From: Opitutales bacterium
GTDB taxonomy: Bacteria; Verrucomicrobiota; Verrucomicrobiia; Opitutales; Oceanipulchritudinaceae
Reading direction: 5' to 3'
DNA length: 24,827 nucleotides
Assembly: GCA_007123395.1 (NCBI GenBank)
Contig: SKLD01000191.1
Span: 1 to 24,827, forward strand
Below are positions 1 to 7,451 of this stretch, piece after piece (the stretch's first letter is position 1; each line of letters begins with the position of its first letter). The position numbers and the translations under genes were made by a program. The notes beneath the pieces were generated by a model. The model did no database searches. It worked only from the letters and a program-made list of their open reading frames with translations, and was not told where the DNA came from.

Positions 1-1
1 A

Positions 2-1306
2 GCATCAGTGGACCGGCGCGATCCACGGGCGTTTCTTACAAAAGACGCCGAGACCCTCCCCTGCATCATCGTCTTTCCGGAACGCGGGATCTTCGGTGGA
101 CCCGTAGGTTTGCAGGCACTTGGCGAGGATTTTCTTTTCACCGAGGAAGCCGTCGCCGCCGCCTTCGCGCGTCTCGCTCCCGGAGGACAGATCGCATTTG
201 ACGTTTGGCTCGACGAACCGCTTCGGCACGCTCCGCGCGTCATTGACCTCGCCGTCCGCGCCCTGCGAACGACCGGTGTCACCGAACCCACGCGCCACAT
301 CGCCGCCGTCCGCGGATGGGGCTCACTCTCCCTCGCGGTCTCCGCTGAACCGCTCACCGATACCGACCTCGGGAATCTCCGTCGGTTCGCCGACGACCAT
401 GGATTCGACGTCCTCGCCCCCGCCGAAGCGCGCGCGGCAGAACGGCTCCACGGGGATGCGGGCGATGTTCTCGACCGTGCCCTCGCCGCCCTTACCGGTC
501 CGGAACGGGAAACATTTCTCAGCAACTACCGGCTCGATGTGTCCGCACCCACGGACAACCGTCCGTTCTTCAATCAGTTTGTGCGTCCGGCCGACGTCCG
601 CGCCGCTTTCTTCGCCGCTGGTGAAGACGATTTCGCCACCCTCACGGTGAGCGAACGGGGAATCACCGTGGTTTTCCTTCTCGTCGCCCTGCTCGCGCTG
701 GCCTCTGTTCTCTTAATTCTATGCCCGCTCGCCGCCGCGCGCACACGCCTTGATACGGCGTGGTTCACCATCATCTATTTCGCAGGTCTGGGTGCAGGCT
801 TCATGTTCTTCGAGATCGCTCTCATCCAGCGCTTTACGCTCATTTGGGGCAGCCCGCTGCACAGCGCCGCCGGCGTCATCGGCGCACTCCTTTGCGGCAT
901 GGGTCTGGGCAGCGCGCTGAGCCAAAAGTTCCGCCCCACGCCCCGCGGGCTTGCTCTCCTCGCCGCCACCGTCGCGATTCTTCAGGCTATCATACTCATC
1001 CTTCTCGCGACTGCGGCGGATGCGCTTGTCGCCGCACCGACGTCGGTACGAATCCTCGGTGGCATCCTCCTTATCCTGCCGCCCGCCATCCTGCTCGGCA
1101 TGCCCTTCCCCCTTGGACTGCGCCTGCTCACGCTTTCCAGATCCGGATCGGTGCCGTGGGCATGGGGCGTGAACGGCTGCCTATCCGTGCTTTCCGCGCC
1201 TGCGGCTGGCCTCCTCGCTCTCGCCGCCGGGTTCAACAGCCTCGCCGCCGTCGCCGCTGCGGCCTACCTCGCAGCCGCGGCTGCCGCAGCGTTACGCCGA
1301 CTGTAA
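2..1306 (+). CDS. Spermidine-synthase-like polytopic membrane protein, C-terminal part (cut by left edge)
   Basis: The frame is open to the left edge, so the 5' end is missing; a GTG at 8 is merely the first possible start inside the window. About the first 210 residues look like the end of a spermidine-synthase-like Rossmann domain and finish in TDNRPFF, which typically closes that domain in large membrane-bound family members. A second half of about 220 residues follows, made of roughly six hydrophobic segments with the family motif FMFFEIALIQRF. Family members are annotated as SAM-dependent or spermidine-synthase-like membrane proteins; the substrate is generally unknown and aminopropyl transfer should not be assumed. 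The gene converges on nrdG and both share the hairpin at 1405-1434. A second, complete member of the family lies at 4791-7220. The family call is good; the function is open. Confidence 0.8.
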   Translation, partial: ASVDRRDPRAFLTKDAETLPCIIVFPERGIFGGPVGLQALGEDFLFTEEAVAAAFARLAPGGQIAFDVWLDEPLRHAPRVIDLAVRALRTTGVTEPTRHIAAVRGWGSLSLAVSAEPLTDTDLGNLRRFADDHGFDVLAPAEARAAERLHGDAGDVLDRALAALTGPERETFLSNYRLDVSAPTDNRPFFNQFVRPADVRAAFFAAGEDDFATLTVSERGITVVFLLVALLALASVLLILCPLAAARTRLDTAWFTIIYFAGLGAGFMFFEIALIQRFTLIWGSPLHSAAGVIGALLCGMGLGSALSQKFRPTPRGLALLAATVAILQAIILILLATAADALVAAPTSVRILGGILLILPPAILLGMPFPLGLRLLTLSRSGSVPWAWGVNGCLSVLSAPAAGLLALAAGFNSLAAVAAAAYLAAAAAAALRRL

Positions 1307-1404
1307 CACCAACGGTCGAGACGCGGGACTTCAAAAGTGCAGATGCGGCCAGCATCCATCAATCTTGTGATCGGCGTTCCGTGCCCGATGGCGCAAAGAT
1401 AGAA

Positions 1405-1434
1405 AAAGCCCCCGCAATATGTGGCGGGGGCTTT
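1405..1434. terminator. Bidirectional intrinsic terminator
   Basis: An 11-bp perfect inverted repeat (AAAGCCCCCGC / GCGGGGGCTTT) encloses an 8-base loop between two convergent genes. On the minus strand the stem runs into five T (TTTTTCT); on the plus strand the run is CTTTCTC. It therefore fits nrdG slightly better than the upstream membrane-protein gene but can serve both. Confidence 0.85.
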
Positions 1435-1443
1435 CTCATTTTA

Positions 1444-1546
1444 CGTCGCTCTCGCGACGCTCTCCTATTCCTATGCGATTGCTCTATTGATTGGTCTCGT
1501 ATATGTCGCTGTCTGTCTCTGTCTTCCGGGTGTCTCACGCCCGGAA
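1444..1546. other. Two further hairpins in the convergent spacer
   Basis: CGTCGC/GCGACG (1444-1459, 4-base loop) and TTCCGGG/CCCGGAA (1524-1546) are perfect inverted repeats. Neither is followed by a T run on either strand, so they are not classical terminators. The second lies just after the nrdG stop and could protect the 3' end of that mRNA. Between them is a CTGTCTGTCTCTGTC-type low-complexity stretch. No gene is seen between 1307 and 1554. Confidence 0.4.
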
Positions 1547-1554
1547 AAAATCTT

Positions 1555-2331
1555 TTAGCCAACGGGCATGGGTTGAGGGGCGCGGCGGCGACGGCCGACG
1601 GGCATGGGTACGGCGTCGTCGCTCGTGCGCACAACAAATTCTTTCACCCGGCGCTCCATGTAGGGACGCAGTTCCTCAATGGTGCGGCGCGGAAAGGCGG
1701 GTCGACCGCTGAGGCCCGTCTGCAGGGGCGAGCGGGAAACAAACTCTTGGATGACGTAGCGCTGCGCTCCGTTGATCATCTCGACGATTAGCTTGAGTTC
1801 GCGCACGGTGTGCATCCCGGGCACGGCAGTGGTGCGAAACTCATGTTCCACGCCGCTGTTGCGCAAGAGCCACACACTCCGTCGGATGGCCTCCACACTG
1901 AGAGGGCGGCCGACGGCTTGGGCGTAGGCCGCCAAAGGTGCCTTCAAGTCCATCGCGACATAGTCGACAAGGGCATCACGCAAGAGCGTGTGGAGCATTT
2001 CCGGGTGGGTTCCGTTGGTGTCGAGCTTCACGGCCAGTCCGAGATCACGCAGCTCACGCAGAAAGCGCGGCAGTTCCTTTTGCACGGTCGGCTCACCGCC
2101 GGAAACAACAACAGCCTCAAGTCGGTCAGCACGGCGCTTGATCGCTTCAATCACCTCGTCCTCGGACAAAGGCGGGCCGAAACATTGCGGAACGACCAGC
2201 TCCTGGTCATTACAATACGGGCAGCGCAGATTGCATCCTTGGCAGTAGATAACTGCCGCAACTTTTCCGGGAAAGTCGCTGAGAGAGCACTTCTGTAGAC
2301 CGCCGATTCGCATGGTTCGAAAATACTGCAC
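1555..2331 (-). CDS. nrdG: Anaerobic ribonucleotide reductase-type activating protein (NrdG2-like radical SAM)
   Basis: A 258-residue radical-SAM activase. The N-terminal motif IGGLQKCSLSDFPGK and the cluster motif CNLRCPYC (C33, C37, C40, spacing CX3CX2C) match the NrdG2/PflA group. That group uses SAM and a 4Fe-4S cluster to install a glycyl radical on a partner enzyme, usually class III ribonucleotide reductase, in the cytoplasm. SGGEPT (the GGEP-type SAM-binding motif) is also present. The GTG at 2331 has an AAGAGG Shine-Dalgarno five bases upstream; the ATG at 2313 matches the usual family N-terminus better but has no such site. The C-terminus carries an odd basic tail with PMPVG repeated 12 residues apart. 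No nrdD or other glycyl radical enzyme is in the window, so the real partner is unknown. Confidence 0.85.
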   Translation of the reverse strand: MQYFRTMRIGGLQKCSLSDFPGKVAAVIYCQGCNLRCPYCNDQELVVPQCFGPPLSEDEVIEAIKRRADRLEAVVVSGGEPTVQKELPRFLRELRDLGLAVKLDTNGTHPEMLHTLLRDALVDYVAMDLKAPLAAYAQAVGRPLSVEAIRRSVWLLRNSGVEHEFRTTAVPGMHTVRELKLIVEMINGAQRYVIQEFVSRSPLQTGLSGRPAFPRRTIEELRPYMERRVKEFVVRTSDDAVPMPVGRRRRAPQPMPVG

Positions 2332-2336
2332 GGAAA

Positions 2337-2342
2337 CCTCTT
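2337..2342 (-). promoter_or_regulatory. Shine-Dalgarno favouring the GTG start of nrdG
   Basis: AAGAGG on the minus strand sits 5 bases from the GTG at 2331. No comparable site precedes the in-frame ATG at 2313. A TATAAG (minus, 2349-2354) just upstream could be a -10 element, but I see no convincing -35. Confidence 0.5.
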
Positions 2343-2471
2343 AAATTGCTTATAGATCCGCAAGTCCTTTATTAGATTCTTTAATGTGTATTACAGTTAC
2401 AAACACCGCTCATTAGCAAAACAAATACTGCCCCGGAGCAATGCGAGGCCCTCACTGCCGCCGCAATATTG

Positions 2472-2499
2472 TTGCGCGTTCGGGCGGGTGTCCGATAAA
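2472..2499 (+). promoter_or_regulatory. Candidate promoter of the Tat radical-SAM gene
   Basis: TTGCGC (2472-2477) and GATAAA (2494-2499) are separated by 16 bases, 53 bases before the ATG at 2553. The match to sigma70 consensus is only moderate. The spacer 2332-2552 between the divergent genes is clearly more AT-rich than its surroundings and holds no ORF. Confidence 0.3.
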
Positions 2500-2540
2500 C
2501 TGAACACTCAGCCGTTTAAATGCCTCTCATGAGTAGCAGG

Positions 2541-2546
2541 AAAGGA
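2541..2546 (+). promoter_or_regulatory. Shine-Dalgarno deciding the start at 2553
   Basis: AAAGGA lies 6 bases before the ATG at 2553. An in-frame ATG at 2520 lacks such a site and would bury the twin-arginine signal behind 11 extra residues. Confidence 0.7.
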
Positions 2547-2552
2547 AACGTC

Positions 2553-3614
2553 ATGAATCCATCAAGAAGAGATTTTATCCGCAAGGCCTGCCTCTCTGGC
2601 GGGGCGATTCTCTTGGCAGGATGCAAGAACGGCAATGTGACCGCGCCTGCGGGAGAGAATTCTTGGCAGCCTGCCTACGCCAAGCTGGAGGATGAGGGCG
2701 CCTTTGAGGCGCGGGTGGAGGAAGCTTACGGGCTTCTGGAGCACTGCGAGCTGTGCCCGCGCCGTTGCGGGGTGGACCGAACGGCGGGGAAGCGTGGGTT
2801 TTGCCGGGCGCCCGCCAGCGTGGTCGCCCACAGCCACCAACCGCACTTCGGAGAAGAGCTGCCCCTTGTCGGTCGGCGCGGCTCCGGCACAATTTTCTTC
2901 TCGCACTGCAATTTACGCTGCGTGTTCTGCCAAAACTGGCCGATCGCCCACGAGGGCCGGGGACGCACGGCGAGCGACAACCGTCTCGCCTCCATGATGC
3001 TGGAACTCCAGCGCATGGGCTGCCACAACATCAATTTTGTGACGCCCACGCATTACATGCCCAATATCCTCAACGCGACGCGCAAGGCGCTGCACCGGGG
3101 GCTGAGGATCCCCCTCTGCTACAACACGGGCGGTTACGAACGGGTGGAAATGATCCGCATGCTCGACGGAGTCGTGGATATTTACCTGCCTGACCTGAAG
3201 TACATGGACGGCCGGGAAGCCGACCGCTACACCGTGCGCGGTGCCTTTGACTATCCGGAACGGGCGCAGGAATCCATCAAGGAGATGCACCGCCAAGTGG
3301 GTGAACTCGTGACGGATGATCGAGGCATCGCATTGCGCGGCCTTATGATCCGGCACCTTGTCATGCCAAACCGTATCGCCGGCACCCGCGCATTCGTCGA
3401 GTGGGTGGCGGAAAACCTGCCGGGCACGACCTACGTGAACATCATGTCACAATACCGCGTGGAGCACCGTGCCTTTGAATACCCGCGTATTGCCCGGGGT
3501 ATCACCGTGGGAGAGTTTCTTGAAGCGATGGAATGGGCGGAAGAAGCGGGCCTCGAAAATCTCGACAAACGCTCCCTCGCCCAGCGCGATGTCTTTCTGC
3601 GGCGCGGCGGCTGA
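2553..3614 (+). CDS. PflX-like radical-SAM protein with Tat signal and lipobox
   Basis: 353 residues. The N-terminus has SRRDFIRK (residues 4-11), a hydrophobic stretch, then LLAGC (C24). This is the pattern of a twin-arginine-exported lipoprotein. After it come a conserved cysteine set CELCPRRCG (C65, C68, C72) with GFC soon after, and the radical-SAM motif CNLRCVFC (C119, C123, C126). GRRGSGTIFFSHCN resembles the COG1313/PflX group of pyruvate-formate-lyase-activase-like proteins, whose substrates are mostly unknown. Radical-SAM enzymes need reductant and SAM and normally work in the cytosol, so an export signal is striking. It is divergent from nrdG and convergent with amrS, 31 bases away. 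Family membership is secure; the export prediction is inferred from motifs; the substrate is unknown. Confidence 0.85.
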   Translation: MNPSRRDFIRKACLSGGAILLAGCKNGNVTAPAGENSWQPAYAKLEDEGAFEARVEEAYGLLEHCELCPRRCGVDRTAGKRGFCRAPASVVAHSHQPHFGEELPLVGRRGSGTIFFSHCNLRCVFCQNWPIAHEGRGRTASDNRLASMMLELQRMGCHNINFVTPTHYMPNILNATRKALHRGLRIPLCYNTGGYERVEMIRMLDGVVDIYLPDLKYMDGREADRYTVRGAFDYPERAQESIKEMHRQVGELVTDDRGIALRGLMIRHLVMPNRIAGTRAFVEWVAENLPGTTYVNIMSQYRVEHRAFEYPRIARGITVGEFLEAMEWAEEAGLENLDKRSLAQRDVFLRRGG

Positions 3615-3645
3615 GCCCTGCCCTTCCGGCCAAGGCGCGATCCGG

Positions 3646-4794
3646 TCAGCTCCAGCGTCCGGGAACAGGATGACCGCAGCGGGCGCATTTCCCCGCTTTA
3701 AGGCGCACCCTTTCGACGACAAATCCGAGTCTTTCGACCACGGTATTACCGCAGTCGGGACAAAATGTGTTTTCGCCCTCGTGGCCCGTGACTCGCGCGA
3801 CGTAGACATAGTCCAGCCCCGCCCCGCGGGCGGTTTCCCTCGCGCGGTCGAGCGTGCGCACCGGCGTAGGCGGCAAATTGGCGAGTTTGTAGAGCGGATA
3901 AAACCGCGCGAAGTGCAGCGGGGTGCCCGGCCCCAGATTCTCCACCAGCCAGCGGCTCATGGCATCAATCTCTTCCATGTCGTCGTTCAACGAAGGAATG
4001 AGCGGATAAGTAACCTCGACGGCCACACCCTCATCCCGGAGGCGGCGCAGCGTGCGCAAAACAGGCCCTAATTCACCCCCGCAGACCTCCCGGTAGAACG
4101 CTTCGTCAAAACCTTTGAGGTCCACATTCACGGCGTCCAAATACCGGCAGAGCCGACGCAACGGCGCTTCCGCGATGTAGCCGTTTGTGTGGAGGAGATT
4201 GAGCAGCCCGGCTTCACGCGCTTTCCGCGCAACCGACTCCATGTATTCAAAAAAGACGACCGGCTCGCCAAAGGCGAAGCTGACCGCACGGGCACCCATT
4301 TCACGCGCGTGCATCACGACCTCGGCAGGGCTCACTTCGTAGGCGTAGACCTCCTCCGGCGCAACGAGGGCCATATCCCAAACCTCGCAGAATTTGCACT
4401 CGATGTTGCAACCCGCCGTAGACACGGAGAGCGCCCGCTCACCGGGAAGGACATGGAAGAACGGCTTACGCTCCACCGGGTCGAGTTGAAGCAATGAGGG
4501 ATTGCCATAGACGAGACTATAACCGCGCCCACCCCGGTTTTCCCGTACACGGCAGGGACCGCGCTGACCGCGGGCCAGAACGCATGCGCGCGGACACAAG
4601 TCGCAGCGTACCCGGCCGTTCCCGAGCGAAGTAAACCATTCCGAACGCCGTGCTTTGACGAGGCCCTTGCGCGCTGTCTGCCCCTCCGCGCGGGGCGCAA
4701 AGGCGGCAAGCCCCGCCAGACCGAGGGCACACAGCGCGCCCGCCTTGAGGGTCCGGCGCTTATCGGCGTCGAAGATTCGGGGTTTGTCTTTCAT
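3646..4794 (-). CDS. amrS: AmmeMemoRadiSam-type radical-SAM enzyme with Tat-like N-terminus
   Basis: 382 residues. Order of parts: KRRTLKAG (12-19) with a hydrophobic run to about residue 33, like a twin-arginine signal; CDLCPRAC (C64, C67, C71); the radical-SAM motif CNIECKFC (C129, C133, C136); SFAFGEP as the GEP-type motif; and a C-terminal CPDCG...CARCG four-cysteine site ending in PGRW. This layout matches the AmmeMemoRadiSam radical-SAM enzyme, normally encoded near Memo and AMMECR1-domain proteins and of uncertain reaction. Neither partner is in this window. The start at 4794 is set by a 4-base ATGA overlap with the upstream membrane-protein gene and by GGAG 9 bases before it; a longer frame to 4866 has no support. 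The coupling suggests co-production with that membrane protein. Confidence 0.87.
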   Translation of the reverse strand: MKDKPRIFDADKRRTLKAGALCALGLAGLAAFAPRAEGQTARKGLVKARRSEWFTSLGNGRVRCDLCPRACVLARGQRGPCRVRENRGGRGYSLVYGNPSLLQLDPVERKPFFHVLPGERALSVSTAGCNIECKFCEVWDMALVAPEEVYAYEVSPAEVVMHAREMGARAVSFAFGEPVVFFEYMESVARKAREAGLLNLLHTNGYIAEAPLRRLCRYLDAVNVDLKGFDEAFYREVCGGELGPVLRTLRRLRDEGVAVEVTYPLIPSLNDDMEEIDAMSRWLVENLGPGTPLHFARFYPLYKLANLPPTPVRTLDRARETARGAGLDYVYVARVTGHEGENTFCPDCGNTVVERLGFVVERVRLKAGKCARCGHPVPGRWS

Positions 4795-7220
4795 GATGTC
4801 TCTCTCCGGGTGATCATAAGAACGGCGAACGCCGTCGCGTTGACGATGGCGGCAAAGAGGCAGCAAGCCACGATGCCCATGACCGGCACAATCAGGACGC
4901 TAGCGAGGGTGGCGCCGACGCATGCGCCGAACAGCTCCGTGCCGTAAACCATGCCCGTCGACTTTTCCGCACGCCGATTGAAGGCAAGGCAACAGGCTGC
5001 CGCGAGGGGAAAGTCCAGTCCATTGAGAAATCCGGCCATAAACGTGAGGAAAAAGAAAAGGGAAAACACTGCGGTCGGCGAGGCCAGAGCAGCGGCGCCG
5101 GTGAGGGCAGCCGCGATGGCGGCCGCAAAAAGTGCGATTATTCCTTGGACGGCGGCAAGCAGACGGATGTTCGCCTTATTCGTTACTTTCCGCTGTGTGA
5201 GGGTCGTCCCGCACAGGAGTCCGGCCATGAACATGGCGACGATCAACCCCACCATCTCGTAGACAAACCCGTGGATCGCCTGAAAGGCAAAGAGCATGGC
5301 AATCTGCAGCGACATTGTCGACAGACCGGTTGTAAAGACGGCGAGGCGAACACCGAAGCGCGGGGCAAGGCTCCGCGCGCCTGCGGGCAGCACGCGAAAG
5401 GCAAGGGCACAAAGAAGGACAGCGGCCACAAGCGGGACAATCCACCATGAACGCGCGCGGGCGATCCAATCGAAAAGAACAGCATGGTCGGTGCGCGCGA
5501 GAACACTCCAAAACACTAGGGTATGGTAGTAGCCGACCGGCCGGAAGTCCGAATTGATAAAGGCGGGAGCATACACCGGCGGGAGCGCGTCTTCCGTCGC
5601 CGCCTGCTCCGCGACTGAAGGGGGAAAGAGGGGGGCGGCGGGCGGTGCCTCAAGATGCGCCCGCGGACTGCGCCCGTGGTGGCGCAAAATCCAGTTCACC
5701 CGCCGGAGGGAGCCATCCTCGAGCAGGATCTCAAAATGGCGAGGAGAGAAGACGGCGGGATCAATACTCCGTGCGGAAAAGCGTTCGCGCAGAACCTCCG
5801 CTTCCCATGAAAACACATCCGCGTCGCGGCTCGCGAAGAAAAGGAGGTGCCGGTCGCCCACGGGCAGGACGTGGGGGAACACGCTTCGCAAAGTGTGGTA
5901 AAGTGTGGCATTACGGTTAGCTACGCGACGTCCGCGCAAATCCGCGGTAGACACAGCTCCATGCACAAAGAGGCCGCCAGCGAGAAGACGCGCGGAGACC
6001 TCTGCGAAAAACTCGCGCGTGTAGAGCCGATTGAGAACGGCCGTGGCGGGATCGGGCGCATCCACAATAATCACATCATATTTCTCCGGCGTTGTCTTTA
6101 CGAACAGCCGCCCGTCGGTGTGACGCACGCGGACGCGCGGATCATCCAAGGCACGCAGGGTCTCCGCCGCAAGAAAGGGGCGCGCTGTCGTGAGCAGCAC
6201 CTCATCCAACTCGACATAGTCGACGTGTTCGACCGGATGCCGGAGGATTTCGCGTAGCGTACCGCGCAGACCGCCGCCGATAAGAAGCACCCTTTCCGGC
6301 GCGGGATGCTGCGCCATGGCAAAGTGCGCGAGAACCGCAGCTTCCGCCTCCTCCAAGCCAGACCTATCGCCAGCCCCTGCTGTAAAAACAAGGTGCCCGC
6401 TCTGAAAAAAACTGAACTGGTTCTCCATGCGCCCCACGTGAATTCTGCCGAATTTGGAGTCATGCGTGGCCACCAACTCATAGTCCGGCGCCATACCGCG
6501 CCAAAACAAGCCGTCCGCCCACTGGTCCACCATCCGCAGCACAGGCAGGCTCAGGGCACATCCTGCAAGGATGGCGAAAGCAAGGCCAAGGCGCGCGACC
6601 GTCCCATTGCCTCCGCGACCCGCCTGCAGGCCCCGGAAAACAAGCAGTGTCCCCGCCAAAAGCGCTCCGGCGAAGAACGTGGTCTGCACCGCGTCAGCCG
6701 CATGCACGAGAACAAAGGTGAAAACCAAGCCGCCCAGAATATTGCCAGCCGCCTCGGTAATGTAGGCCTTTCCCGCCCCCGAAGTATCGGTCGCCCCATC
6801 GCGCTCCCGCCAAAGACGGGCCAGCAACACAAACTGCATCCCGAGCAACAGGCACACCGGGGCCATGAGGAGCAGGCAAGCAGTCAGCATGTCCAGCACC
6901 GAAAGGTAGGCCCCCGGCAGCGCGCCGAACCAATGGCGCACACTCCGAATCAGCGGCACCGTCGCCGGCATGAGCAAAAAGAGGGCGAGGCTATTCCACG
7001 CGAGCAGACGCGACGGATCACGGGCGCGCTCCACGATCCGGAAACCCCACCGGCTGCCCGTCCCCACCCAGAACATCCAGGCCGCGAAAATCAGCCCGAT
7101 CGACAGCTCATTTCCGTGGAATACCATGAGGAACTCGCGCAGGTAAACAATCTGCCCGATCTGGCAGGCAAGGCCGAGCGCAAGCGCTGCGGTCAAAGGC
7201 GATCTCCGGATCAGGAACAT
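4791..7220 (-). CDS. Membrane protein with central spermidine-synthase-like domain
   Basis: 809 residues from the ATG at 7220, chosen because it directly precedes the first membrane segment; no clear Shine-Dalgarno is seen, and the frame extends to 7367 without a better start. About seven hydrophobic segments come first, with YLREFLMVFHGNEL in the first loop. A spermidine-synthase-like Rossmann domain follows: glycine-rich VLLIGGGLRG near residue 310, acidic YVELDE after it, and VDAPDP near residue 386 at the position of the family's catalytic aspartate. The last 170 or so residues form six or seven more segments. The family binds SAM-type nucleotides; whether it makes polyamines is unproven. 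It is the first gene of a two-gene unit with amrS and resembles the C-terminal half of the protein at the left edge. Confidence 0.82.
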   Translation of the reverse strand: MFLIRRSPLTAALALGLACQIGQIVYLREFLMVFHGNELSIGLIFAAWMFWVGTGSRWGFRIVERARDPSRLLAWNSLALFLLMPATVPLIRSVRHWFGALPGAYLSVLDMLTACLLLMAPVCLLLGMQFVLLARLWRERDGATDTSGAGKAYITEAAGNILGGLVFTFVLVHAADAVQTTFFAGALLAGTLLVFRGLQAGRGGNGTVARLGLAFAILAGCALSLPVLRMVDQWADGLFWRGMAPDYELVATHDSKFGRIHVGRMENQFSFFQSGHLVFTAGAGDRSGLEEAEAAVLAHFAMAQHPAPERVLLIGGGLRGTLREILRHPVEHVDYVELDEVLLTTARPFLAAETLRALDDPRVRVRHTDGRLFVKTTPEKYDVIIVDAPDPATAVLNRLYTREFFAEVSARLLAGGLFVHGAVSTADLRGRRVANRNATLYHTLRSVFPHVLPVGDRHLLFFASRDADVFSWEAEVLRERFSARSIDPAVFSPRHFEILLEDGSLRRVNWILRHHGRSPRAHLEAPPAAPLFPPSVAEQAATEDALPPVYAPAFINSDFRPVGYYHTLVFWSVLARTDHAVLFDWIARARSWWIVPLVAAVLLCALAFRVLPAGARSLAPRFGVRLAVFTTGLSTMSLQIAMLFAFQAIHGFVYEMVGLIVAMFMAGLLCGTTLTQRKVTNKANIRLLAAVQGIIALFAAAIAAALTGAAALASPTAVFSLFFFLTFMAGFLNGLDFPLAAACCLAFNRRAEKSTGMVYGTELFGACVGATLASVLIVPVMGIVACCLFAAIVNATAFAVLMITRRETS

Positions 7221-7393
7221 AAAAAACCAAACGGGTTGTCCCCGACCCCAAACGAGCACACCGGAAACCGCAACCCTCTTCGGTCCACACCCTGCGGAAC
7301 GTCCCTGCACTTCGGGCCGTTGGCTTGCCCCTTCGCTCTCCGAAGCTACGGCACAGCAGGAAAGCACACCGCCAACGCCCGCCGCGCGACGTT

Positions 7394-7416
7394 GTCGGGC
7401 TGATTCATCGCCCGAC
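7394..7416. repeat. Perfect hairpin downstream of ribF
   Basis: GTCGGGC/GCCCGAC with a 9-base loop lies 36 bases past the ribF stop, beside a smaller CAGC/GCTG hairpin (7418-7429). There is no T run, so it may be a processing or Rho-related end of the operon rather than an intrinsic terminator. The rest of 7221-7451 shows no gene. Confidence 0.4.
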
Positions 7417-7451
7417 CCAGCAAGGGCTGAGACCGCTGCGCAGAACCTCGT

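Noticed and set aside
6306..7403. 365-codon open frame on the plus strand
   Set aside because: Lies opposite the membrane-protein gene; composition is Arg/Pro/His-rich with no domain, typical of a high-GC antisense shadow.
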